The notes below the pieces were generated by a model. That model had not been told where the DNA came from, ran no database searches, and saw only the letters and a list, made by a program, of their open reading frames with translations. 64,000 bases of DNA from assembly GCA_902728285.1 (NCBI GenBank), contig CACVBU010000050.1, forward strand, positions 3,907,996 to 3,971,995. The letters are read 5' to 3'. The DNA is from Clytia hemisphaerica. Its lineage: Eukaryota > Cnidaria > Hydrozoa > Leptothecata > Clytiidae. Shown one piece after another: positions 1 to 10,761 of this stretch. Each line of letters begins with the position of its first letter. The first letter of the stretch is position 1. The translations under genes and the position numbers were made by a program.

Positions 1-25
1 GACTTACTAGAGTTCAAGTTTCAAG

Positions 26-213
26 TACCTTATCGGGGAAAACTTCGTCGGGAAAAATTTTCGTTGGTGAAAATTCTCGTCGGGGAAAAATTCGTCACTT
101 TCTGGTAGTTGGTAAACGCATTAAGGCCGGGGAAAATTTTCGTCGGGGAAAATATTCGTCACTTGTCCAAAATTTCGTCACTTTTCCCCCACGAAGTTTT
201 CCCCCATAAGGTA
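26..213. mobile_element. Short MITE with TACCTTAT termini
   Basis: The left end reads TACCTTATCGGGGAAAACTT and the right end carries its imperfect reverse complement, ending CCCCATAAGGTA. The interior is made of repeated GGGGAAAA...TTCGTC modules. There is no coding capacity and no clear target duplication. The TACCTTA terminus recurs in two other elements, at 17435 and 20229. Confidence 0.6.
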
Positions 214-1301
214 TATTGTCATTGGTTTTAATTGATAACTTTGGCATTGATACCAGATGGGAACACATAAAGACAACTTGGTTTTGAAAATCACATTGAA
301 CAATTTTAAAAACTACAAAGACTCAACAAAAAAACCTTCTACGAAAATTTTTTGATGAAGAATTGGAACTTCAAATCTTCGAAAGTTGCAAAGATATTTT
401 ACAACAAGATTAAACTAAGATGGATTATGTGTTGTATATGGAAATTGTTTAAAATTATTATTGTATTCGTACTTCCTAGTTCGTTCATAGAGCCAAGGAA
501 CGCCCTACCGATGTAAGTAATAATTGAGTACAATTTGTAAATAATACTCATTCATTCAAATAGTACTCAAGTACTGTATAATTGTTGTCAATTTTAGAAG
601 AATCTTCAATAATGTGAAAACTCTTCACGCAGCTCAGGCTGAAATAAAGAATCATTTTGATTAAATCAAGTCACGGAACGGTTATTGGAAAGGGTTTTGT
701 TATTTTTCGTTTTGTTGATCAAGAAACCGTTTTGTTGAAAATTTTTCACGGATCCATCTTTTTGGTGCAATCTTGGGTTTTTTTTCTTTGGTTTGTTCCA
801 TAACTTATTTATTTCAAGGGATAATAAGATGGTTTGAGATATTTGACCTGTCATATAAACCTTCTTCGGTTTTTCTTCAGTGATTTCAGACTTTTCAGAT
901 TTTCTACTACAATTCCTAAAAAATTTAAATTAAAAGACAACTTTGCTTTAATGAAAGAGATTTCTTAATAAAACGAACTTCTTCAATCACTAAAGGCAAT
1001 AAGTCCTTCTTTCACCCTCTCTTTCTCTATTGACTTTTTTTAATTCCTAAATTTGAACATAAGAAAAATCTTTAATTTTGGGAGTTTGAGAGACTTCATT
1101 TTGAATATAATATATATAGTTTTTTGAAGATCTCCCGGATAATCGGGACTTAATGAGATTATTTGTTTGAATGAACCTACGAATCAAACTTTTTACCCTT
1201 TTTTGCCCTTTTTTTGCCTCTTCTTACTCCTGTGGTTTTCAATAATATGTTTGTCCTTACATTTCATCTGAGATTTTTTTAATCAATATTTTGGCTGAAG
1301 T
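214..1301. other. AT-rich spacer, no gene seen
   Basis: No coding frame, RNA gene or clear repeat structure was recognised. The only ORF here (minus strand, 666-854) is low-complexity and lysine/asparagine-rich, as expected from AT-rich DNA read by chance. Confidence 0.5.
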
Positions 1302-2024
1302 CCAAGAGTGATATCGTTTGCTTACTCGTCAATTTTAATTCACAGGCTTTTTCGCATTGGATTGACACAGATGTGGAGCAAGGTTGGTCAGAAAGATGAA
1401 AAGAAAATCATTTTTTGCTTAAATCAGAAAAATATGACAATAAGCAGACACTGTCCTGATATGAAATATGTGTCTGATATGAAACGGGAACACTTATGTA
1501 AAAATATAATTTTTAAACTAACATGACGGACGGAGAGTGTTTCTTTTGCAATTGTAAAAAAGGGCTTATTTTAATGAACTCTAAAATGAAGGTTGTTTTT
1601 CTCTATAATCGCACGATGGGTTATTTTTTCTTATTTGGCACGCCCTCAAAGAGAGCAATTAATCGTTAATTGCATCCTGTAGAGAGCAATTAATCGTTAA
1701 TCACACTTTCCAATGCCGCGCCAATGTTTACAAAATTGATTTTAATGTTTTTTCTTACATTTTTTTTGCATCGAACGTTTTAATTGCATTCGAAATTTAT
1801 TTTGTGAGAAAAAAATCAATAAACAACAATAAAAGAAAGACATAAAGAGAAGAGAAAAATATAAAACTCTCAGTGTAATTTCTGTAATTTACTTTCCTAA
1901 CTGGGAAAAAGTAGTGAAAGCCATTGTGCGATTAGTTCGTAATCACATAATAACTCGTACAATTCGAAAATTGCACTCGTGATTTTTGGACCTACCTTGG
2001 AGGTCCTATAAATTAACCAATGTC

Positions 2025-2061
2025 CGTCCGTCCGTTCGTTCGTTCGTTCGTCCGTCCGTCT
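2025..2061. repeat. Tetranucleotide microsatellite
   Basis: A run of GTCC/GTTC tetranucleotides lies immediately beside the CCGG-rich repeat block. Such runs often mark the edge of a mobile element. Confidence 0.7.
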
Positions 2062-2099
2062 GTTACCAGCTTTTCTCGAGATTGGCTCATTAGTTTTTT

Positions 2100-3690
2100 C
2101 TGATTTTTTGGCACAATGATGCAAAATGGTAATGCCCAAAATGTGACGGAGCCCGATTTTCGAAAAAAAATCATTTCCGGCCGAAAATGCCGGAAATATG
2201 CCGGAAAAACCGGTTTTTTGGCATTTTCTCGAGATTTCATCATTAGTTTTTTCAGATTTTTTGCACAAAGATGCGTATTAGCAATGCCCAAAACATGGCA
2301 GAGTCCGATTTTTGAGAAAAATTCTTTTCCGGCCGAAAATGCCGGAAATATGCCGGAAATCGCCGTTTTTGCAGATTTTCATCGGACTTTTTCCTTATAA
2401 TTGGTTGTTTTTTCACTCAAAAACATTGTTAATAGCAATGTCCACGATCAAGCATGGTTCAATTGTCAATAAAACTGATTTTTGAAGCCGGAACTTTCTA
2501 AAAATCGCCGGAATAGCCGATTTTCGCCGGAAAAACGGTATTTCTTGAATTTCTCGAGCTGTACTTTATATTTTTTTATGAAATTTTGCACACTGATGTA
2601 AAATGACAATACCTAAAAAGTGACGGAGCCCGATTTTCGAAAAAAAAATTTTTCCGGCCGAAAATACCGGAAATATACCGGAAAAACCGGTTTTTTGGCA
2701 TTTTCTCAAAATTTCATCATTAGTTTTTTCTGATTTTTTGCTCAAAGATGCGTATTAATATTGTTCAAAACATGGCCGAGTTTGATTTTTGAGGAAATTT
2801 TTTTTCCGGCCGAAAATGCCGTAAATATGCCGGAAATCGCCGTTTTTCTGGATTTTCATTGGACTTTTTCCTTACAATTGGTTGTTTTTTCATTCAAAAA
2901 CATTATTAATAACAATTCCCACCATCAAGTATGTTTCGATTTTCAATAAAATTGATTTTTGAAGCCGCGCCGGAGCTATTTAAAAATCGCCGGAACAACC
3001 TATTTTTGCTAGCCTGTACCAGACGACCACGGCTTTTTCCTCGACACCGTTAAAAAATCGCGTGTTGGGATAGAGATAGGCTAATTTTTGCCGGCAAGAC
3101 AGTATTTCATGAATTTCTCGAGCTGTACTTTATATTTTTTTAATGAAATTTTACACACTGTCCACGATCCAAGCATGGTTCAATTGTCAATAAAACTGAT
3201 TTTTGAAGCCGGAACTTTCTAAAAATCGCCGGAATAGCCGATTTTCGCCGGAAAAACGGTATTTCTTGAATTTCTCGAGCTGTACTTTATATTTTTTTAT
3301 GAAATTTTGCACACTGATGCAATATGACAATACCTAAAATGTGACGGAGCCCGATTTTAGAAAAATATTTTTTTTCCGGCCGAAAATGCCGGAAAAACTG
3401 TTTTTTTTTTTACATTTTCTCGAATTTTCATCAAAAAAAGTTTTTTCTGATTTTTTGCAGAAAGATGCGTATTCGCAATGCTCAAGAAATGGCTGAGTTC
3501 GATTTTTGAGAAATTTTTTTTTTCGGTTGAAAATGCCGGAAATCGCCCTTTTTGCAGATTTTCATTAGATTTTTTCCTTGTATTTCTATGTTTTTCACAC
3601 AAAAACATTATTGATAACAATGCTCACCATCAAGCATGATTCAATTGTCAATAAAACTGGTTTGCCACCAGAACTTTCTATTTATTTTTC
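2100..3690. repeat. CCGG-rich complex tandem repeat, about 3 units
   Basis: Three diverged copies of a unit of several hundred bases are present. The phrase GTGACGGAGCCCGATTTT recurs near 2147, 2620 and 3341. A second phrase containing GAGT(C/T)(C/T)GATTTTTGAG recurs near 2293, 2770 and 3489. Each unit is packed with TTTCCGGCCGAAAAT and GCCGGAAAT motifs. ORFs through it translate to repetitive F/K/E-rich peptides and are not credible genes. Confidence 0.75.
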
Positions 3691-4067
3691 CCCTACAACC
3701 CTTCCCTCTCCCCCCATCGACAATCAATGATGAATTTATTGCGTTATGCATTTTCGCTAAACGCTATATTTTTTGACTGATTTTTTTTCTCCTCGCATTG
3801 CTATCCAACTTTCATCATCAGGTAGGTCCATTCAGCATCTAGCTTGTTTTGTTTCGAATTTTCCTCGTCCTTTCGGACTCGGAAAATTAATAACAAAAAA
3901 ATCACTCGTGCAATTATATTCGAATTGCACTCCAAACCATACGATTACTAGTACTAATTAATCATGAATTTGTTATAGAAACTCATATGCCGACATCTGG
4001 CAAATAGGTCGAACCCTTAAAAATACGAACGGCAGTTAAAGGGTTGTTGATAACCTTATTGGTTTGA

Positions 4068-4613
4068 AAGATTGCAATCCATAGTGTATTTAACGTTGGG
4101 AATGAAAATTATTGATGCTTAATCTGTGTATTTTATGTTGAAAATGAAAATTATTGATACTTATTTTATTTCATGTAATGATTTACTTACTAAGTTAAAA
4201 ATTGATTTTCATTTCTCTATTTCGACGTGAGTGATAAGGGCGTAAACATATCAGCTTCGTTTGGCATTGCTATTTGGGGATTAGAAAGATTAGATTAGTT
4301 TTGCTTTAAACTGATTTAACAGTATATTAAATTCCCAGGCGAGACAATGTCTGTTCGACAAGACAAGACTTGGTGTTATTTTTTTCTCCCAAAGATTGCA
4401 GTCCATATTGTATTTTACGTTGAAAATGAAAATTATTGATGCCTATTCTATTTCATGTAATGAAATACTTACTTAAGTTAAAAATTGGGGATTTTCATTT
4501 TTCGATTTCGACGAGGGCGTAAACGTATCAGCTTCATTTAGTATTGCGATTTGGGGATTATGGAGATTAGATTAGTTTTGCTTTAAACAGATTTAATAGT
4601 ATACTAAATTTTT
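4068..4613. repeat. Direct duplication, about 270 bp, two copies
   Basis: The block 4068-4336 is repeated at about 4385-4613. Shared phrases include AAAATGAAAATTATTGATGC, GGGCGTAAAC and AGATTAGATTAGTTTTGCTT. No coding content was seen. Confidence 0.75.
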
Positions 4614-5110
4614 CAGTTACCGTGTTGAAGAAAAGAGCATTTTGCTGCAATACTACAAATTTAAGAGTTAACAGGAAAAACGAATAAGTTTGGGAATATG
4701 ATTGATGTACCACATGGTATTTTCACATAATCATCTGCTCTATGTATTTTTTAGGGTGTGACTAAGCTATGTTAGAGACTATATAAAGAAGTGAGATTTG
4801 GATTCCCGCGGTTACTTAATGTATTTTCCATTTTGCTGACACTTGATTTGATTCTGTTTATTGTAAAGACGATCCTCTGGTAATACTCACCTAGATTTGA
4901 ATCTGTTAAAGATTTTATTTTTACGTAAGTTCCTGTTTCATATCAGACACATGTTTCGTATCAAGACGGTGTCTCTCTATTGTTATTGTGCAATAATAAA
5001 CAAAAAATTGACTTTCTTTTCTTTTTCAGACTAATCTTGCTCCACATCCGTGTTAATTCAATGTGAAAAAGTTTAAAATTGAGTAAGCAAGCGATATAAC
5101 TTTTATTTAA

Positions 5111-6595
5111 AAACAAATCCTTTAATAAAGGTTTAAGGTTAAGCTAGTCTACACAATAGACAGATCCAGGCTTTTAGGCCTTATTCTTGGTCTATAGGCA
5201 CTGCTATAGACGGCCACTAGTGGCCCCACCGGGAATTCCTTATTAATAGGTTTAAACATAATAGGAAACATTCACAAAAGATGTTTATCAATAGAGATTT
5301 TAAATAAAAGAATGTTTAAAACACAGCTGATTGGCTTACGTTTTGAAACTCTCTATTGTTTCATTAAAACCTCAGTGCGCATGCGATTTATCTTGAGAAT
5401 TTCAATATTCAAAACAAGAGCAGTGCTCATAGCCCTCGCCGCTTTGTTATTGTGCAGTAGGTAAAATCTTTGAATCTGTAACTGAATAAAATTTGGAGAC
5501 ACGGTCATCTTTTAAATGTCCTTTCAATCTTTCATATATCTTTATTTTTGCTTCAATATGCCATTCAGCTTTTTCTATCATGTGGGGAAATACAAGCAAG
5601 TCTAAAACCACATTTCCCAACTCTATCTGAATGCCGTCAATTTACTGAATTCCCGAGCACAGAAATGGCTTCTTTTTCTTTATGCCTCTTCTTTCCTTGT
5701 TGATTACATGAGAATTTATCTTTATTTCTGTGAAACTTGGTCTTTGAATGTAGACGGTTCAAAATACCGTATGTAGTAGAGTAGATCTGGATTTGTAAGG
5801 GGTAGCCTTTTATTGTTTTCTTTTCTTTTTAAAGGCGAATGTCCCGCGAATGTGCATCTTTCTGAATCGGTACAGTAAGCGATTATTTGAAATTTCGGTT
5901 ATCAAATCTGAACAAAATTTGGATTACAAGCAAAAACGTTACGGGCTCTGCAAAGTTATAAAGTTGAGTCCTGGGGTTCAGCATGGGGAGAGGAACTCCA
6001 ACAAATAAAGTTAATCACGTCAAGCGTCACAAATATTTGAGAGTAGCCTAGTGCTCAGTCTATCACACAGTGCAGAAATAAGTTTCTATTTAATTAGTAG
6101 TATCAGAATTTCTGATTTCAGTACAGTACGTTAAATTTATGACGAGCTCTGCAAACAAGAAACTCAAAATAGAATTCGTAATCTCACACTAAAGTATCAG
6201 CATAATTTGTAAAGTGTGAGTTTTCCCATAGTTCTTCCAGAAACTTTTGATTCATCAAATCAAATTTACAATTTTTTATACATATTAGGAAAAGAAACTT
6301 GAAAAATTGAAATGTAGAGGTCAACGAGTTTCTTCATTAAAGACATCGATTTTGATGGAGACCTGTAAATATTTTAAAATGTTCACTATAGTTGGACATG
6401 AAATCTTAACCATTTGGTGTAATCTTATCACTTTTACAAAGCGATCTTCCTTGTATAGGACTTGGAAATAGAAATTTCATATTATGTTCTCTTTTTGGTA
6501 GATAGTACATAGGTATCATTCTGTGTTTGGAAGGTTTAATATCGTTTTTTTTATTGAAGCGTAAATAGCCCTTAGCTCTCTAGTATTTTATCTAT
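5111..6595. other. Spacer, no gene seen
   Basis: AT-rich sequence without a credible ORF or RNA gene. A mildly GC-richer stretch near 5150-5235 could be an old repeat end but has no diagnostic feature. Confidence 0.4.
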
Positions 6596-6887
6596 AACAC
6601 TCCCTTCTCACAGACCCGGTGGTATTTTATCAGCCAGCGGGGGTATATAAAAAAAGGGACCAAAACTCGATGTGGATTGATATTCCAATGTTTTTTTACG
6701 GTTGGGGATTTGAATTCCACAGAAATTTCGGTGGGGATGGAAAAAATGGCACAATATTTTCCAGTGAGGATTTGCTTATCTGATTATTTTCAGCGAGGAC
6801 AAAAAGTATAATTTTCCACTAGGGACGATATTTTGGTCAATTTTCCCAGTGGGAAGGGTTTCTAGTGGGTTTGTGAGAAGGGGGTGT
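6596..6887. mobile_element. MITE with ACACTCCCTTCTCACA termini
   Basis: The left end ACACTCCCTTCTCACAGACC is matched by an inverted right end, GTTTGTGAGAAGGGGGTGT. The interior has several CAGTGGGGA/CAGCGGGG-type modules. It is non-coding, and no target duplication was resolved. Confidence 0.6.
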
Positions 6888-8060
6888 CCTGTAAAGAATC
6901 GTCGGTAAAAAGTGACAAAGACTAATTTTTAACAAGAGAGCTATAAAAATTCGGATAAATTCCGGATAGTGTCAGTGGTCGAAAAGGATTTCAGGGTTGG
7001 AGGTGATCCTGATCAACTGAGAGTCATTTAGGATTTACATTTCTCAAGGGGTTGTGCCTTGGAGTATACAATCAATGCTCGAAGATTGATCAAAATCGAA
7101 TCAAAACCCTTAGATAACCCTTTATTGAAACTTCCCAGAATTTCTGGATAGAACCCACACTTCAGAATATAGGAGTAAGCGACCGTTAATGTCTCGTGTC
7201 ATGTGGATTTTGTCCCGCTCGCAGGTGGTAAGCACAGATCTAAGTGTGCCATGGTTCGATAGGAAATCCTACCGAGGTCACGTGACATTACAATATGATT
7301 TCAGCGCTTGACCTTGAGAAGCTTCACGACTTTTCGAAAACTATAGAAAAACAATATTCTTTGCGATATTCACTTTTTTTTTGCTTGGAAAATCTTAAAG
7401 CACTCCATCTAGCCCTTATTGTAAGTTAGTATAAGTTTGTTTAAGTATGAATAAACCTTTTTTGTCCAAATGAGCATTTTATTTTTTGATTCAAAAGACT
7501 TTGGTTGGAAAGAGAGATAGATGTTAGATTGATTAAAATACCCCTAGTGATAAATGCCTTATTGTTGAGAAGTTATTTTAAAATCAACAATTCTATGTCA
7601 GATTAGTTCTTTTCTTAAGAAAATTAAACTAAATTAGACCATTAGAACATTTCCCTTTTTTTTCAAATCCTGTAGTATCGTGTGTTCATTAAATTTATTT
7701 TGAAAATTCCAGAAAATGTCACTATCTGAATAATATGTAAAAAATGTCTGTAAAATCTTTTTTATTTTTGAAAGAATGTTTTACCGAACGTTTTTCACTT
7801 TTCGTATTTATCATACTTGAGACTATCTTTGCAACGAATATGAAAGTGTTGTTGGATAATCATAAACCTAACAAGACGACTTGAAGTCGAAAATTTCGCC
7901 TAGAGTTTGAACTACATGGGAAAAACAAGAAGTAGATGAAGCTAATCTGAAATCTACTTTACATCGAGCCTTGATGAAACAATTTTACAACAAGAACAAC
8001 GAGGCTTAAAATCGCTAAAAAAATAAGACCAATTTAAGAACAATTGCTGTTTAATTTTTA
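6888..8060. other. Spacer, no gene seen
   Basis: No coding frame was recognised. A short block at 7196-7290 has a weak tRNA-like look but no proper B box, so it is not called. Confidence 0.4.
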
Positions 8061-9082
8061 AAAATTCTCATAAAGTATATGCTTATAAAAAATTGATATG
8101 CTCTTATTGCAAGCCATCCCTTGTTTACTTTGTAAGAACTAAGTACCGAAAGGTATATCACCATCTATCAAGAGTTATTGATTTGATTCTTATAAAGTAA
8201 ATGCTTATAAGAAAAATAAATATGCTCATATTGTGCGCCGTCCCTTGTTTACTTTGTAAGAACTAATTACCGGAAGGTATATCACCGTTTATCAAGAGTT
8301 AGTGATTTGATTCTTATAAAGTAAATGCTTATAACAAAAATAGATATGCTCATATTGTACCCCAATCCTTGTTTACCTTGTAAGAACTAATTACCGAAAG
8401 GTATATCACCGTCTATCAAGAGTTATTGATTTGATTCTTATAAAGTAAATGCTTATAACGAAAATAAATATGCTCATATTGTGCGCCGTCCCTTGTTTAC
8501 TTTGTAAGAACTAATTACCGAAAGGTATATCACCGTCTATCAAGAGCTATTGATTTGATTCTTATAAAGTAAATGCTTATAAGAAAAATAAATATGCTCA
8601 TATTGTGCGCCGTCCCTTGTTTACTTTGTAAGAACTAATTACCGAAAGGTATATCACCGTCTATCAAGAGCTATTGATTTGATTCTTATAAAGTAAATGC
8701 TTATAAGAAAAATGAATATGCTCTTATTTTGCGCCATCCCTTGTTTACTTTGTAAGAACTAATTACCGAAAGGTATATCACCGTCTATCAAGAGTTATTG
8801 ATTTGATTCTTATAAAGTATATGCTTATAAGAAAAATAAATATGCTCATATTGTGCGCCGTCCCTTGTTTACTTTGTAAGAACTAATTACCGGAAGGTAA
8901 TCACCATCTATCAAGAGTTATTGATTTGATTCTTATAAAGTAAATGCTTATAAGAAAAATAAATATGCCTATATTGTGCCCCATCCCTTGTTTACTTTGT
9001 AAGAACTTATTACCGAAAGGTATTTCACCGCTTTACAAGAGTTATTGATTTGATTCTTATAAAGTATATGCTTATAAGAAAA
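8061..9082. repeat. 124-bp satellite, about 8 copies
   Basis: Head-to-tail repeat. The landmark GATTCTTATAAAGTA starts at 8185, 8309, 8433, 8557, 8681, 8805, 8928 and 9052, a spacing of 124 bp with one 123-bp interval. The first copy is the most diverged and the middle copies are nearly identical. Each unit holds CTTATAAAG and GCTTATAAG, which are close to inverse copies of each other, and a conserved ACCGAAAGGTATATCACC block. Non-coding. Confidence 0.95.
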
Positions 9083-10131
9083 TAAAGAAAAATCAAAACT
9101 GTGAAGCTAAAGACACAAAGATATAATGACGTAATCCAAAGAAAACCTTCCGTGGTTATACGAGCGTGTAATTTGTAAATTGATTTTAGTGAGTTCGTCC
9201 ACCGTATCAAGTACTTTCGTTTTCAAAATTTTCTTCCGATATCGCCGCACCATGCCTATTGTAATACTTTCGCTAAGGCGACATTAACAAACCTTATTGC
9301 CAGCTAATGTATGAACGTCTTTAGGCGAATTATTCCTATACGTAGAGGAATTGAAAAAAAATTGCATCATAGAAAAATTCTTATAAAATTAATTTCTATA
9401 TATTTTGCATGGTTGTCATGTAGTTGACTAAATACTGTAAATATTTATTAATTTTTGAATGAATAATTTTGCATAAAAATCTTTTTTTCAATTTTTGTTA
9501 CATTTTTGTATGTGGTTAAAAATTATTTCCACATCAAAATTCTTCTTTTCTTTTTCTGTGTTAATTTTTTCTTCATTCAAAATTCTTTTACCGTGACTTT
9601 TGCTGAGATCGGTAAGTATTTAAGATTTGATTAAGTAACTTAACCAAATGTCGCTATTTACGCGCGTCGGATAATAACTTTCAAATTTTCTTTTTTCAAA
9701 CTTCTTTATTATATATACTTCTGATTTTCAGGGATTAATCTTCAAATACGATTTTTTTTCGAGAATTTTAAAGTTCGACTTTTTGGGTCATTGTGACCCA
9801 GTCTGCTCACAACATCAAAACAACATTCATTTAACATACAAATAAAGTTTAAAGACGTCGAGACAATCTTAATTGTGTGCCGACTGAGAAGAGCAAGCCT
9901 TCTTTTCTAGCAGCTTTTGTAGAAAATCTCAAGTAAATATTTCGTTTTTCTATTATCCTGTAAAATGTAAACCTCTATCAACCTTTTCCACTTTAGTTTT
10001 GAAATAATTAAAAAAGGAACAGTCGATGGCACCATGATCCACACCTCGCAAACAGTCAATAAACTAATTTTAAACGGCATTGGAGCTAATCGGTAGGTAG
10101 GACTTTGGCAAACAACGTTGCTTTAAAGTTA
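9083..10131. other. AT-rich spacer, no gene seen
   Basis: No recognisable gene or repeat. The minus-strand ORF over 9025-9210 overlaps the satellite edge and is hydrophobic by composition only. Confidence 0.4.
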
Positions 10132-10251
10132 ATCAAACATTTTTTTTTTTTATCTATAGTATAGGTAACACGAACAAATAGTACAAAACCAAAGGTTCCT
10201 AACCTCCCGCAAAAGGACCACCAGATCATACCGCCAGGGGGATCAAACATT
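10132..10251 (-). mobile_element. Short retroposed copy with poly(A) tail and 10-bp TSD
   Basis: A 100-bp insert (10142-10241) is flanked by direct repeats ATCAAACATT at 10132-10141 and 10242-10251. On the plus strand it begins with a run of T, so the inserted copy is minus-strand with a 3' poly(A) tail. A 10-bp duplication plus a poly(A) tail is the usual signature of LINE-mediated retroposition. The source transcript was not identified. Confidence 0.65.
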
Positions 10252-10480
10252 CAGGGATATGTTAAAGATAAATTTTCTCAAGAAGTCTAAGTTCATCTTT
10301 TTCGCCTGAAATATTTAACTCACGGTTATTCTTCATTATTCAATAACAGGGCCACCACAAAGCGGGAGGGGTGGGTCATGGCGCCCCCACTTTTTTGCAA
10401 AGTAACAATATTTGGTTGAGCTTCCTTAGACTCTACCCCATTATCAATTTCATGGCATGGACCCTGCGATATACTATTTA

Positions 10481-10654
10481 CAGTTGACGCTCTCTAATTC
10501 GATCTTTAAGGGGAATTGGATTTTCATCGAATAAGGGAGCTTATCGAATAAATGAGTGACGTTTATGAGAGTTTCTTGTTGACGGGGACTTTAAATTTCA
10601 TCGAATAAGGGAGCCTATCGAATAGTAGAACGTCGAATTTGAGAGCGCCAACTG
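10481..10654. mobile_element. Tc1/mariner-pogo-like MITE with TA target duplication
   Basis: The ends are CAGTTGACGCTCTCTAATTC and its near reverse complement ending GAGAGCGCCAACTG. They are bordered by TA at 10479-10480 and 10655-10656. The interior has two copies of a CATCGAATAAGGGAGC-like module. TA duplication and CAGT-type ends fit the pogo/Tigger branch. It ends 107 bp before the start codon of the NLR-like gene. Confidence 0.75.
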
Positions 10655-10700
10655 TATATGAAAACAACACTGAAATACTAACATAGCTTTCCGTCTTCTT

Positions 10701-10761
10701 CTTTTCTAGATTTGTTCTACCTGATAGTCCATAAAGCAATTTGTAACAAATCACCTCCAAG
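10701..10761 (+). promoter_or_regulatory. Possible 3' splice acceptor in the 5' leader
   Basis: A pyrimidine tract followed by TTTTCTAG at about 10709 lies roughly 50 bp before the ATG at 10762. This is where a 5'-UTR exon, or a spliced leader in a trans-splicing species, would join. RNA evidence would be needed to decide. Confidence 0.35.

Larger units (their letters stand above)
1302..5110. mobile_element. Large inverted-repeat element, about 3.8 kb
   Basis: About 200 bp at 1302-1520 recurs in inverse orientation at about 4915-5110. Shared blocks include GATGTGGAGCAAG, TTGCTTACTC, TGTGTCTGATATGAAAC and GGAACTTA, with roughly 80% similarity by eye. The interior has no transposase-like ORF. 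It contains the CCGG-rich repeats at 2100-3690 and a direct duplication at 4068-4613. The likeliest reading is a large non-autonomous DNA transposon. The alternative is two separate insertions of one element in opposite orientation. Confidence 0.5.

Noticed and set aside
2013-3620. Overlapping ORFs on both strands with FPAFS/PAENAGNMPE repeats
   Set aside because: They arise from the CCGG-rich tandem repeat and are interrupted at random.
7196-7290. tRNA-like block with GGTTCGA
   Set aside because: No correct B box continuation, no cloverleaf pairing, no terminator; not called.
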